The notes beneath the pieces are model-generated. The model had not been told where the DNA came from and made no database searches. It saw only the letters and a program-made list of their open reading frames with translations. A stretch of DNA of 39,242 nucleotides from Chloroflexota bacterium (lineage in GTDB: Bacteria > Chloroflexota > UBA11872). Position 1 is the first letter of the stretch. The number at the start of each line of letters is the position of its first letter. The DNA lies in the NCBI GenBank assembly GCA_022824865.1, contig JAJDZD010000044.1, positions 1 through 39,242 on the forward strand, written 5' to 3'. A program made the position numbers and the translations under genes. Positions 8,522-17,020 of this stretch are shown piece after piece.

Positions 8522-8771
8522 TCGTCGCCGGTCGACACGCCGCAGGCGTCGCGCGCCCATCCGGCGCGCCGGGCGGCGGCCAACACCTGCCATCGAGGCT
8601 CAACCCCGGTTCGTCAGCGCTACGGATGCACCCGCCCCGGCGGCCACCAGTGCCCGGCGCGCGGTCTCGTTGCCGTCGTTGCCCCACCTGCGGCGAGACC
8701 TGCTACTCAGTGCGGCTCTGGGCCTCGGTCTGACGCTGGTCGTGATCGTCGTTGGGCTGGCCACCGGCTAG
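8514..8771 (+). CDS. Small basic membrane protein, function unknown
   Basis: An 85-residue protein. The N-terminal 28 residues are extremely Arg-rich (ANRRRSTRRRRRAPIRRAG), followed by an Ala/Pro-rich middle and one C-terminal hydrophobic helix (about 62-84) ending at the stop. The topology suggests a tail-anchored or single-pass protein with a basic cytosolic arm that could contact nucleic acid or lipid head groups; this is inference. The start at 8514 is chosen because GAGGAGG lies about 6 nt upstream. It overlaps the rhomboid gene by 8 nt, so translation is probably coupled. No family recognised. Confidence 0.6.
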   Translation: MANRRRSTRRRRRAPIRRAGRRPTPAIEAQPRFVSATDAPAPAATSARRAVSLPSLPHLRRDLLLSAALGLGLTLVVIVVGLATG

Positions 8772-8800
8772 CCACCGGTGGCGGCGGGCGAACTGTTACA

Positions 8801-8806
8801 TATAAT
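8801..8806 (+). promoter_or_regulatory. Possible -10 element for the beta-propeller gene
   Basis: TATAAT, a perfect -10 hexamer in GC-rich DNA, about 95-140 nt upstream of the next gene depending on its start. No good -35 hexamer lies 16-18 nt further upstream, so this is tentative. Confidence 0.3.
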
Positions 8807-8946
8807 CCTGCTCGGTTGAGGCGGCGCCGGCGCAGCGCACTCCCGACGGGTGCGGCGAACACGGAACCGTCCGTAGCGACGAAGGAAGGGTCGCGGACCT
8901 GACCCGCGTACGCGTCACGCTCGGAATTGCGGCCATCGCTTCGCTG

Positions 8947-10746
8947 ATGGTCCTGGCCCTAGGTCCAGCAACCCTGACTGCTCAAGTCACCTCTGGCTTT
9001 GGGCAAATCACGGTCGTGGACAACACTTTCCTCAGTGCACCGGACAACCCGGCGCTCCAGCACAACATCCCGCGACTGAGCGTGACCGTGGGCACGGAGA
9101 CGCTGACCGCCGACTTCCAGGACTTCTACGAACGCACGGGCGGCCTGCAGCGCTGGGGATTCGCTACGTCCGAAGTCCTCATTGAAGAGAGCGGCACCCT
9201 GACGCAGTACTACCAGCGGGGGGTCGTTGACTTCCATCGGCGGCCCGATCTGGGCGACATCTACGTCCTGGAGCGTCGGCTCACCTGGGACTATTTCGGC
9301 GGCGGGGCGGGCGGCAGCCCCGACTTGGGCGTGGAACCTGGAACGACCAACCACAACAGCGGCGAGCAACTCGGGCCGTGGAACCACAAGGTCTCCAACT
9401 ACTCGGTCGGCGGCAGGCGCACCGGGTTCCTTGATTTCTTCAACGCCTTCGGCGGCGTACAGGCATTTGGCTTCCCCAAGACGGAGGCGCGCGTCGATAC
9501 GAACGCGCCCGGCACCGTGCATATCGCGGCGGCGACCCCCGGATTCGTTCGGCAGTACTTCCAGGCGGCGGTCATTGAGCACCACCCGCTGGACCCGCAA
9601 GACTCGGTGAAGCTGCGGCTCTTAGGCGACGACTTGCGCGACCAGCGGTATCCGGGAGGCGATTGGCGGAGCTTCAGCGCCTTCAATGGCGCGACAGCAG
9701 TGACGGCCGGACAGGTCTTCACCCCGCAGATCATCGACTACACGCCGCCCTCGCCTACCCCCGCGGCCACCACCCCGACAGCCAGCCCCACGCCGACGTC
9801 CTCGCTCGGCCCGCTGAGCGCAACGGGCGAGTTGATTGTTGTCGGTACGACGGACGGCGGCGTCCTGCTTTACGACGGCACCAACTGGCGCCAACTCGAC
9901 AAGGACCGCTCAGTGCTCGGCACCAACCAGGTGCAGGCGGTCCTTGTGGATACGGATGGCCAGATCTGGGCCGGCACCAACGCCGGTCTGTTCCGACTCG
10001 ACCGGAACGGCCAGGGCGTTGAGTTCCGAATGGCCAATACCGGCAATGGGATCGGGTCCGACAACGTGCGGGGACTGGCTGGCCGCCACGTGTCCGACGG
10101 CGTGTGGATGGCCCATCCCACCCAGGGCGCCAGCCGCTTTGACGGCCAAACCTGGGACCGGTTCCGATCCGACAACACCCAGATGCCAAGCTCCAACGTG
10201 CGACAGGTGCGCGTGGTCGTGGGGGTTGAAGGCGGCCTGTCGTTTGCCACGGCGAACGGCGTCGCGCTGTACGACAAAGTCGCCGGAACCTGGTTCTTCT
10301 ACAACACGTCTAACTCGAATATTGCCAGCAACAATGTCACTGCGGTCGAAGCGGGCCCCGGCGGGGCCCTGTGGTTCGGCACGGCCGACTCCGGTGTGTC
10401 GCGGACGCTCAACCCGTTGGCGTGGGACCACTTCGACACTGGTGAAGGGCTGGGAAGCAACAACGTTCGCGACATCCTGGCGGCCAGCGACGGAACCGTG
10501 TGGGTGGCGACCGGCGGCGGTGTGAGTTGGCTCCAGAACGGCGTCTTCTCGACGGCCAATGTGGTTAACGAGGGGCTGCCATCCAACAGCGTCCGGGCCC
10601 TGGCCGAGGATAGTCAGGGACGTATCTGGGTGGCGACGGACGGCGGCGTGGCTCGTTTCGACGGATCCACATGGACCTCGTTCACCAGCGCTCAGGGGTT
10701 GCCCGCCAGCACCGCAAGCTCCATAACCACCGGCTTCGTGCGTTAG
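8947..10746 (+). CDS. Secreted two-domain plus beta-propeller (Reg_prop-like) protein
   Basis: 599 residues from the ATG shown. Two related surface-type modules come first: FQDFYERTGGLQRWGFATSE (about 57-76), followed by TQYYQRGVVDFH, and FNAFGGVQAFGFPKTEA (about 164-182), followed by RQYFQAAVIEHH. A Pro/Thr linker (about 267-287) leads to a beta-propeller of two-component-regulator-propeller-like repeats, marked by recurring D-G-x-(I/V)-W-(A/V)-(A/G)-T-x-x-G-(L/V) strands such as GQIWAGTNAGL and GTVWVATGGGV. The frame stays open upstream of the ATG, and a CTG at 8899 with GAAGGAAGGG about 8 nt before it would add TRVRVTLGIAAIASL, completing a convincing Sec signal peptide ending TLTA/Q. I suspect the true start is there. 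No kinase or HTH domain is attached, so a sensory partner or adhesin role is open. Confidence 0.8.
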   Translation: MVLALGPATLTAQVTSGFGQITVVDNTFLSAPDNPALQHNIPRLSVTVGTETLTADFQDFYERTGGLQRWGFATSEVLIEESGTLTQYYQRGVVDFHRRPDLGDIYVLERRLTWDYFGGGAGGSPDLGVEPGTTNHNSGEQLGPWNHKVSNYSVGGRRTGFLDFFNAFGGVQAFGFPKTEARVDTNAPGTVHIAAATPGFVRQYFQAAVIEHHPLDPQDSVKLRLLGDDLRDQRYPGGDWRSFSAFNGATAVTAGQVFTPQIIDYTPPSPTPAATTPTASPTPTSSLGPLSATGELIVVGTTDGGVLLYDGTNWRQLDKDRSVLGTNQVQAVLVDTDGQIWAGTNAGLFRLDRNGQGVEFRMANTGNGIGSDNVRGLAGRHVSDGVWMAHPTQGASRFDGQTWDRFRSDNTQMPSSNVRQVRVVVGVEGGLSFATANGVALYDKVAGTWFFYNTSNSNIASNNVTAVEAGPGGALWFGTADSGVSRTLNPLAWDHFDTGEGLGSNNVRDILAASDGTVWVATGGGVSWLQNGVFSTANVVNEGLPSNSVRALAEDSQGRIWVATDGGVARFDGSTWTSFTSAQGLPASTASSITTGFVR

Positions 10747-10840
10747 CCGACTGTCGCGGCAGACCCCAGCGGCTCGCTGTCCGTAAAGCTGCGCTGGAGG
10801 AGTGGGGCGATAGGCGGAACCGTTGGCCCGAATCGACGAC

Positions 10841-11536
10841 CTAGTCCAGCAGCCCGAGGCCCTGACGGCTGTGACGGTCACGAATCCGTGCCAGGCGCGC
10901 GAACTCGAGCGTCATGCGCCGCGACTCGGACGACAGCACGATATCGTCGGACAGGTACTGGCTGAGGCCGACCTCGAACAGCAGATCGTCCACCTCGGCC
11001 GCAGCCAACGCGTAGCCGCGCGTCAGGACCTGCGGTAAGTCGATCGGCGCGGACGGTTCGCGTCCCGCCTCCAGATCGGTAATCGCGCTCACGCGCACGC
11101 CGGCCTGCCGCGCGACCTGCCGGACCGTGCGACTGGCCGTCCGTCGGTTCGTGCGCAGCCGTTCCGCCAGGAGCCCCCGGTCGACATTGATCGGCTCGTC
11201 GTCGCCCTCGTCCTGGTCGGGGTTGAGCGTGGTGCTGACCGTGCGCGAGATGGAGCGAATGGCGGATTCCGCCACGCTGGCGATGGTCTCTTCGGCGAAA
11301 CGGCGGCGGGTGCTGGCCATGTCGTCCGGCACGTAGCCGGCCAGCACCAGCAGTTCGCGTGGATCGACTTCCAGCCCCTGGGCCAGCGTTACAAGCGTGG
11401 CGACGGTGGGACTCTTGTAGTCGCCGCTTTCAAGCCGTGAGAGGTACGAGGGCGCGAGCCCGCAACGCGCGGCAAGCGCCGCCTTGGTCAGGCGACGTTG
11501 TTCGCGGAGTTGTCGGACGGCGTTGGCAAAACCCAT
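10841..11536 (-). CDS. XRE-family transcriptional regulator with two helix-turn-helix regions
   Basis: 231 residues. Residues 4-60 form a typical HTH_3/XRE domain (FANAVRQLREQRRLTKAALA, then GLAPSYLSRLESGDYKSPTV). The sequence DPRELLVLAGYVPD after it is common in this family. A charged linker precedes a second, weaker HTH-like region (about 125-180, RLRTNRRTASRTVRQVARQAG then ITDLEAGREPSAP). The C-terminal 45 residues carry no recognised domain. It is divergent to osmC with about 195 nt between the starts, so it could regulate that gene; this is inference from position only. Confidence 0.85.
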   Translation of the reverse strand: MGFANAVRQLREQRRLTKAALAARCGLAPSYLSRLESGDYKSPTVATLVTLAQGLEVDPRELLVLAGYVPDDMASTRRRFAEETIASVAESAIRSISRTVSTTLNPDQDEGDDEPINVDRGLLAERLRTNRRTASRTVRQVARQAGVRVSAITDLEAGREPSAPIDLPQVLTRGYALAAAEVDDLLFEVGLSQYLSDDIVLSSESRRMTLEFARLARIRDRHSRQGLGLLD

Positions 11537-11731
11537 GACAGGGGACAGGCACTATAGCTAGCCAGCCCGCCGCATCCAAACCGGCCGCAGCCTGACAGTA
11601 GCCAAACCTGTAGCGCACGGATTGGCGTGCGCGCTGCGGCGCACAGCGCGTGGCGCGGGTGGTACGCGTGGCCGGAAACGGTAACAATCCACAGTGGGGC
11701 CATCGCAGGCACAGAACGGGAAGGCAACGCT

Positions 11732-12178
11732 ATGGCGGACATCGTGCGACGAGCCGACGTCGTGTGGCGCGGAGACTTGCTTCAAGGTACGGGGACGTTC
11801 GACGTGGGAAGCGGCGCGCTCTCCGCTCAGGCAGTGAGCTGGCCCGCGCGCACGGAAGGACCGGGCGGCAAGACCAGCCCGGAGGAATTGCTGGCCGCCT
11901 CGCACGCCAGCTGCTACGCCATGGCGTTCTCGCACACGCTGGCCGAAGCCGGACATCCGCCGGAGGAATTGCGCGTGTCGGCGTCCGTCACGTTCGAGCC
12001 GCTGCCGGCCGGCGGGTTCAAGGTGGGCAGCAGTTCCCTGAGCGTGGAAGGCGTGGTCCCCGGACTGGACCAGGCGGGGTTCGCCGACCTGGCCGCGCAG
12101 GGCGAGGCCGGCTGCCCGATCTCCAACGCCATCCGCGGCAACGTGGACATCTCCGTCGAGGCCACCCTGGCGGGCTAA
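11732..12178 (+). CDS. osmC: OsmC-family peroxiredoxin
   Basis: A 148-residue protein of the OsmC/Ohr family. The two conserved redox cysteines are visible: Cys61 in SHASCYAMAF and Cys128 in EAGCPISNAI. The N-terminal VWRGDLLQGTGTF and KTSPEELLAASHAS stretch are typical of the OsmC subgroup. Members reduce organic hydroperoxides using a thiol cofactor. The start at 11732 is chosen over a longer open frame because GGAAGG lies about 8 nt upstream and the family begins near here. A 70-residue protein gene follows after 5 nt. Confidence 0.9.
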   Translation: MADIVRRADVVWRGDLLQGTGTFDVGSGALSAQAVSWPARTEGPGGKTSPEELLAASHASCYAMAFSHTLAEAGHPPEELRVSASVTFEPLPAGGFKVGSSSLSVEGVVPGLDQAGFADLAAQGEAGCPISNAIRGNVDISVEATLAG

Positions 12179-12183
12179 CCCCG

Positions 12184-12396
12184 GTGAGCGAAAGCCGCGC
12201 CGAAATGACGCAGGCGCTGGAGACCCTGCTGCGGGCCATCGGCCCGCCGCCGGGTCCACCTGGCCAACTCCAGGCCGCCCTGCGCCAGGTTGACGACCTC
12301 ACCCAGGCTCTGGGCCCCGACACCCCACCCCAACTCCGCCACTTCCTCCAACGCCGCAGCTACGTCAAAGCCCTGGAATACCTGAAAGACGGCTGA
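12184..12396 (+). CDS. Small conserved-looking protein downstream of osmC, function unknown
   Basis: A 70-residue protein from a GTG 5 nt after the osmC stop, so probably co-translated. It has an amphipathic N-terminal helix (SRAEMTQALETLLRAI), a GPPPGPPG turn, a second helix (QLQAALRQVDDLTQAL), and an end HFLQRRSYVKALEYLKDG. No membrane segment and no recognised motif. The spacing and the protein-like amphipathic pattern support a real gene. A role linked to OsmC is only positional. Confidence 0.6.
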   Translation: MSESRAEMTQALETLLRAIGPPPGPPGQLQAALRQVDDLTQALGPDTPPQLRHFLQRRSYVKALEYLKDG

Positions 12397-12435
12397 GACG
12401 GCTCAGGGGTTGAGGAGGCACGAACGGCTGGGTGG

Positions 12436-13182
12436 ATGCTGGCGTGTTCTGCGGGAGCAGTGGTGCCCGCGGTGAACAACAAAGAGGCTCGGTGGACGAC
12501 TCAAGAGATGGACTATCCGGCATACATCCGCGACGCCACGCCGCCTGACGCTTGCTGCGTACCGCCGGGAGCATTGCCCCACGTTGTCGAGGGCCACGTC
12601 AACGTCGCCGTCGTCGCAACCGTTGGCATAAATCCTCACGGCGTCTGGCACCTCAGTGACTATCCGCCTTTGGAAGAGGGCGGCGCCGAAAAGCTATGGG
12701 AGGACAAGCGGCGGTACTTCGAGAACCACCGGTACAGGTATTTCACGGCCCTTGAGCCGATCCTCAACGCGTGCGGCGCGTCCTACGGTGGCCTCTACGT
12801 CTCTAGTCAGCCTGATCTGGCCTGTTCTATGGATGTCGTGCAGTGGCCGACCGATCCCTTGTGGAGGAAGTTGGACAGGCGAGTTCAAGACAGGCTGATT
12901 GACGACGGCCTGCCGTTCTTTGAGACAGTTCTGCGGTCCAGCCCCAACATCAGGTTGCTGCTGGGCAATGGCAAGACGGTTGTAAAGCAGCTGGGACGCA
13001 TCTTCGGGATGCGCTTCGACCGGCTGCCGGATGATGGAAGCCTTGGGGCGACTCTCTTCTGTGGCGAGCTGCTGGGCAGGCAGTTCATCGGCTGGAGCCA
13101 ATTCCTGTCAAATTCACGGATGAACCGGTCCCAGCGAGCGGAATTGGCGCGCCTTGTAGGAGAGATGGCCCGGAGCGGTTGA
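12436..13182 (+). CDS. Uracil-DNA-glycosylase-like superfamily protein (tentative)
   Basis: 248 residues. VVATVGINPHGVW (about 58-70) resembles the first active-site motif of the UDG superfamily. DVVQWPTDPLW (about 134-144) and IRLLLGNGKTVVKQL (about 173-187) resemble the later motifs of UDG-like proteins that are annotated but poorly characterised. It may remove damaged bases or act on another small substrate. The start is uncertain: an ATG at 12508 (MDYPAYIRD) is a good alternative, since the first 24 residues look unstructured and the GAGGAGG at about 12412 is too far from 12436. The gene ends close to the converging oxidoreductase gene. Confidence 0.55.
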   Translation: MLACSAGAVVPAVNNKEARWTTQEMDYPAYIRDATPPDACCVPPGALPHVVEGHVNVAVVATVGINPHGVWHLSDYPPLEEGGAEKLWEDKRRYFENHRYRYFTALEPILNACGASYGGLYVSSQPDLACSMDVVQWPTDPLWRKLDRRVQDRLIDDGLPFFETVLRSSPNIRLLLGNGKTVVKQLGRIFGMRFDRLPDDGSLGATLFCGELLGRQFIGWSQFLSNSRMNRSQRAELARLVGEMARSG

Positions 13183-13221
13183 ACGAGCGGCGGACCACCG
13201 ACTACACGGCCTCCCGACCAG

Positions 13222-14190
13222 CTAACGCACGTCGGCCGCGATCTGGTCCACCAGGCGCATGGTTTTGGCGGCTTCGGCGAAGTTGGTGAGGGGTTGGGTG
13301 CCGGCCTGGATGCTCTCCATGAAGTGACGGCTCTCCGCATGGAAGCCCGAGACCCGGTGCCGGACATCGCCAACCAGGTCCGCCCCGCGTACGACCTCGG
13401 GAGTGGTCGAGTCGTCGCGGTAGATCATGCCCTCGATGCCGTCCTCCCAGTAGGCGGAGACGTCGCCGCCGTGGATTTCGAAGGTGTGGCGGCGGGCGCC
13501 GGCGCGGCGGCTGGCCAGCAGCACGCCCGAGCAGCCGGTGGAGAACTCGATCAGCGCGGCATGCACGTTGATGTAGGGGCGGCCCAGCGCGCGGGTGTGG
13601 GCGTTCACCTCCACCACCTCGCCGCCGGCCAGAAACCGCAACGAGTCGACGGCATGAATGATGTCGGACGTCAGGTGACTGACGGAGCCCCGGTAGAAGC
13701 CGTACTGATCGGGCCAGGTGTCAAACTTGTGGAACCGCGCGGCGACCATGTGGATGGGGCCGGCCGCCTCCACGACTGATTTGCAGTGGCGCAGCAGGGG
13801 GATGAAGCGGCGGTTGAAGCCGGTCATGGTCAGGCAGCCGTGCTGCTCGGCGTACCAGGCAAAGGCCTCGGTTTCGTAGGTTGAGACGCCGGGCGGCTTC
13901 TCGATGAAGACGTGCTTCCCCGCCTGCAGGCAGTCGATCACGATGTCGTGCAACAGGTGGGGCGGCATCACCACGTAGACGGCGTCCAGGTCCTCGCGCT
14001 CCAGCATCCGGCGGTAGTCGGTATAGCGGCCGGGGACGTCGTACTGGTCGGCGATTGCGGTCAGCTTGTCCTCGTCCAGTTCCGAAATCGCCCGCAGGTC
14101 CGTGGCGTCAATCTCGTCCAGCGACGGGTAATGCACCAGGCTCGCCAGGTTCCCCGCCCCAACAAATCCAACCCTCACCGGATCACTCAT
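13222..14190 (-). CDS. Gfo/Idh/MocA-family NAD(P)-dependent oxidoreductase
   Basis: 322 residues. The N-terminal Rossmann fold starts VRVGFVGAGNLAS (glycine motif at 11-16), and the family EKP motif is at 97-99 (HVFIEKPPGVST). The C-terminal alpha/beta domain follows, with the substrate-side stretch SHLTSDIIHAVDSLRFLAGG typical of sugar or cyclitol dehydrogenases. It probably oxidises or reduces a sugar-derived alcohol; the substrate cannot be read from sequence. It is the downstream gene of a minus-strand pair with the mannonate-dehydratase-like gene 74 nt upstream, so the two may act in one sugar-acid pathway. Confidence 0.9.
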   Translation of the reverse strand: MSDPVRVGFVGAGNLASLVHYPSLDEIDATDLRAISELDEDKLTAIADQYDVPGRYTDYRRMLEREDLDAVYVVMPPHLLHDIVIDCLQAGKHVFIEKPPGVSTYETEAFAWYAEQHGCLTMTGFNRRFIPLLRHCKSVVEAAGPIHMVAARFHKFDTWPDQYGFYRGSVSHLTSDIIHAVDSLRFLAGGEVVEVNAHTRALGRPYINVHAALIEFSTGCSGVLLASRRAGARRHTFEIHGGDVSAYWEDGIEGMIYRDDSTTPEVVRGADLVGDVRHRVSGFHAESRHFMESIQAGTQPLTNFAEAAKTMRLVDQIAADVR

Positions 14191-14264
14191 GCGGCTCGCC
14201 CTTCTGCGTCTCAGCGCTCACGGCCCCACACCGCGCTGATCGTACGCCCCGAGGCGGTGGTGGG

Positions 14265-15266
14265 TTAGGGCGCGGTGGCTTGGATGAGGGCGCGGAGGTA
14301 GCCGACGCACCAGGCGCGGGCGCGTTCGCGGGCTTCGTTGTCGCCCAGCAGGCCGGGGTAGTGGTCGGGCATTACGAAGCCGTCGAACCCGACCTCGTGC
14401 AGGGTGCGCATCTGGTCGGCCGCGTTGTAGTCGCCCTCGTCCTGGAAGACCTCTTCGAAGCGCGGAATGATGCCGCGAACATTGCGGAAGTGGATGTTGA
14501 AGAGCTTGCCGCGCTCGCCGAAGCGGCGCAGCGCGGCGGGCATGTCCTTGCCGGTTTCTTGCATGGTGCCCAGGCAGAACAGCAGGCCGACGTTGGGGCT
14601 GTCGTAGCGGTCCAGCAGGCGTCCCAGGCCGTCGGGATCGATGAACGGCTGCTCGACGCCGCGGTAGAGCGGCAGGGGCGGGTCGTTGGGGTGGAAGGCC
14701 AGGCGCACGCCGGCTGATTCGGCCGCGGGCAGGACACGCTCCATGAAGCCGTCCATGCGGCGCCAGACCTCGTCGATCGGCACACGCACGGCCGGGTCGC
14801 CGGTGTCGATGCCCCAGGTCACCTGGTCGGACTCCTCGACCCAGGCGGCGTCGAAGGTGCGCAGCTCCGTGCCGGCCCGTCCGCCCGGCAGGTCCTTGTA
14901 GCCGCGCCAGGGCTGGATGTGCTCATCGGCGTGGGCCACGGCAAAACCGCAGGTGACCAGCGGGGCGCCCTCGCCGCCGAGGACGCGGATCGTCTCGCAG
15001 AGGTCGTCGATTTCGCCGTCGCCCTCAGGATCGCCGCGCAGAACCCCGGCGATACGGGCGCGGCGTAACTCCATGCCGGCCAGTTCAAGGTCCAGGGCGT
15101 CCAGCCGCTGGAGCAGATGGCGCAGGCCGGCGGCGTCGACACTTCCGGTCTCGGCGACGCCGGGTAGCTCGTCGGTACGCAGGGTGCCGCCGTCCACGCC
15201 GATCTGGGCCGCGTATTGCAGGTGGTCGGACGAGAGGTCGACGAAGCGCAGGCCAATCTTGATCAT
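14265..15266 (-). CDS. Mannonate dehydratase (UxuA)-like TIM-barrel enzyme
   Basis: 333 residues with the look of the UxuA/xylose-isomerase-like TIM-barrel superfamily. Metal and active-site candidates are HPNDPP at 192-197, Cys231 in LLFCLGTMQE, His259 in NIHFRNVRG, and Asp301-His302 in VMPDHYPG, the same order as in UxuA. UxuA dehydrates D-mannonate to 2-keto-3-deoxygluconate in hexuronate breakdown. Divergence leaves open a different sugar acid. It is the first gene of a pair with the Gfo/Idh/MocA oxidoreductase. A parS site lies 51-66 nt upstream of the ATG, in the divergent promoter region shared with the carboxylate-amine ligase. Confidence 0.8.
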   Translation of the reverse strand: MIKIGLRFVDLSSDHLQYAAQIGVDGGTLRTDELPGVAETGSVDAAGLRHLLQRLDALDLELAGMELRRARIAGVLRGDPEGDGEIDDLCETIRVLGGEGAPLVTCGFAVAHADEHIQPWRGYKDLPGGRAGTELRTFDAAWVEESDQVTWGIDTGDPAVRVPIDEVWRRMDGFMERVLPAAESAGVRLAFHPNDPPLPLYRGVEQPFIDPDGLGRLLDRYDSPNVGLLFCLGTMQETGKDMPAALRRFGERGKLFNIHFRNVRGIIPRFEEVFQDEGDYNAADQMRTLHEVGFDGFVMPDHYPGLLGDNEARERARAWCVGYLRALIQATAP

Positions 15267-15316
15267 GCGCGCAGGGTACCCGCGCGGGCATCGCGGCGGC
15301 TACCGGGGCGGGCCGA

Positions 15317-15332
15317 TGTTTCACGTGAAACA
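15317..15332. promoter_or_regulatory. parS site 2
   Basis: TGTTTCACGTGAAACA, perfect consensus, extended by flanking bases to a 22-bp palindrome. It lies between two divergent genes and about 7.5 kb from parS site 1. Confidence 0.95.
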
Positions 15333-15386
15333 TCGGGTTAATCGTGGCCGCGTAGCATGGCGGCCTAGGTTGACGGGGGTGCGCAC

Positions 15387-16544
15387 GTGACGGCTTTCAT
15401 TGACGGGCTGCCGGACTTCACGATAGGGGTCGAAGAGGAATACCTGATCGTCGATCCCGAGACGCGGGACCTGGTGGCCAATCCGCCGCGGGCGCTGCTG
15501 CACGAGTGCAAGGCCGCCGTGGCGCCCGAGGTGGGCGGCGTCAGCCCGGAGTTGCTGCGCTCGCAGATCGAGGTCGGCACCAGCGTGTGCGGCTCGATCG
15601 CCGAGGTCCGCGAACGGCTGGCGACGCTGCGGCGCACCCTTGCCGAGACGCTAGCGGCGCACGAGTTGCGGATCGTGTCGGCTTCCACCCATCCGTTCGC
15701 GCTCTGGTCGCGGCAGCTGCCCACGGACCGGGAGCGCTACAAGGCGCTGACGGAGGACATGCAGACGCTGGCGCAACGGATGGTGATCGGCGGGATGCAC
15801 GTGCACGTGGGCATCCCGGATCCGCAGGACCGGATCGACGTGCTGAACCAGGTGACCTACTTCCTGCCGCACCTCCTGGCGCTCAGCACCTCGTCGCCGT
15901 TCTGGCAGGGCCGAAACACCGGCCTGCGCAGCTACCGCCTGACGATCCTGCACGAGCTGCCGCGCACCGGGCTGCCGGAACGGTTCGAGAGCGACGGCGA
16001 GTACCAGCGCATGATCCAGAGCCTGCTGGACGCGGGGCTGATCGACGACCCGACGAAGGTCTGGTGGGACGCGCGGCCGCACGCGCGGCTGCCGACCCTG
16101 GAGATGCGGATTACCGACGCCTGCACCAGCCTGGACGACGCGGTCTGCATCGCCGCGCTGTACGTGTGCACGGTTTCGCTGCTGGCGCGGATGCGCCGGG
16201 CCAACCAGCGCTGGCGCACGTATCCGCTGGCGCTGCTGGCCGAGAACTCGTGGCGCGCGCAGCGCTACGGGATCGACAACGGGCTGGTTGATTTCGGCCA
16301 GAACCGGATCAAGCCGCTGGACGTGCTGATGGAGGAGTTGCTGGACCTTATCCGCGAGGACGCCGAACGGCTGGACTGCGTGGCCGAGGTGGAACACGTC
16401 CGCACCATCCTGTCCCGCGGCACCAGCGCCCACCGCCAACTGGCCGTCTACGAATCCCAACGCCGCGCCGGCGCCAGCGAGCAGGAGGCGCTGGAGGCCG
16501 TGGTGGACTGGCTGATTGAGGAGACGACGGCAGGGACCGGCTAG
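15387..16544 (+). CDS. YbdK-type carboxylate-amine ligase (GCS2 family)
   Basis: 385 residues from a GTG. The N-terminus TIGVEEEYLIVDPETRDL is the hallmark of the glutamate-cysteine ligase type 2/YbdK family. Further family blocks are GGMHVHVGIPDPQDRI and RPHARLPTLEMRITDACTS. YbdK has weak glutamate-cysteine ligase activity in vitro; the natural substrate of most members is unknown. A start within LPDFTIGVEEEY is excluded because the upstream residues fit the usual length. The gene is divergent from the mannonate-dehydratase-like gene, with a parS site between. Its stop overlaps by 4 nt the 3' end of the convergent ICMT-like gene. Confidence 0.88.
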   Translation: MTAFIDGLPDFTIGVEEEYLIVDPETRDLVANPPRALLHECKAAVAPEVGGVSPELLRSQIEVGTSVCGSIAEVRERLATLRRTLAETLAAHELRIVSASTHPFALWSRQLPTDRERYKALTEDMQTLAQRMVIGGMHVHVGIPDPQDRIDVLNQVTYFLPHLLALSTSSPFWQGRNTGLRSYRLTILHELPRTGLPERFESDGEYQRMIQSLLDAGLIDDPTKVWWDARPHARLPTLEMRITDACTSLDDAVCIAALYVCTVSLLARMRRANQRWRTYPLALLAENSWRAQRYGIDNGLVDFGQNRIKPLDVLMEELLDLIREDAERLDCVAEVEHVRTILSRGTSAHRQLAVYESQRRAGASEQEALEAVVDWLIEETTAGTG

Positions 16545-17017
16545 TCCTTCCGGCGGAGGCGGGGGAGCCAGCGGCCGGTTGTGGCGACGTAGGCCGCGTA
16601 TTCGTCGCCGAATTCGCGGGCCAGGTGGGGCTCTTCGTGGCGCTGGACGAAGAATGAGTAGAGGGCGAATAGCACGACGCCGTAGACCACCAGGGCCAGG
16701 GCCTGGAAGAGGCTGGCCCAGCCGGCGATGGCGATGAGGACGGCGACGTAGATGGGGTTGCGGGAATAGCGGTAGACGCCGTTGGTTACCAAGCGCTTGG
16801 GAGCGTCGATTGGAGCAGGGGTGCCGCCGCCGGAGACCGCGAAGTCCCAGACGCAGCGGAGATAGAGCAGCGTTGCGAGGGCGAGAAGGCAGATGCCGAG
16901 CCAGAGGGTTGGGCCGCTGCTGAGCGGCCGATCCCACTTGATGAGCAGTGGAACGAGCACGGCCACCGTGCCCGGCACCACCAGGGTGAAGAGGGCGACC
17001 TTGAGGAAGAGCTTCAC
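16541..17017 (-). CDS. Isoprenylcysteine carboxyl methyltransferase (ICMT/PEMT)-like membrane protein
   Basis: 158 residues with four to five membrane segments. TNGVYRYSRNPIYVAVL (about 78-94) and the later EEPHLAREFGDEYAAYVATTGRWLP are the SAM-binding signatures of the ICMT/PEMT/NnrU-type family. Bacterial members methylate lipids or unknown substrates. The GTG start lies 3 nt after the stop of the HAD gene, so it is the last gene of the four-gene minus-strand run pepF-larA-like-HAD-ICMT. Its 3' end overlaps that of the convergent ligase gene. Confidence 0.85.
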   Translation of the reverse strand: MKLFLKVALFTLVVPGTVAVLVPLLIKWDRPLSSGPTLWLGICLLALATLLYLRCVWDFAVSGGGTPAPIDAPKRLVTNGVYRYSRNPIYVAVLIAIAGWASLFQALALVVYGVVLFALYSFFVQRHEEPHLAREFGDEYAAYVATTGRWLPRLRRKD

Positions 17018-17020
17018 GGG

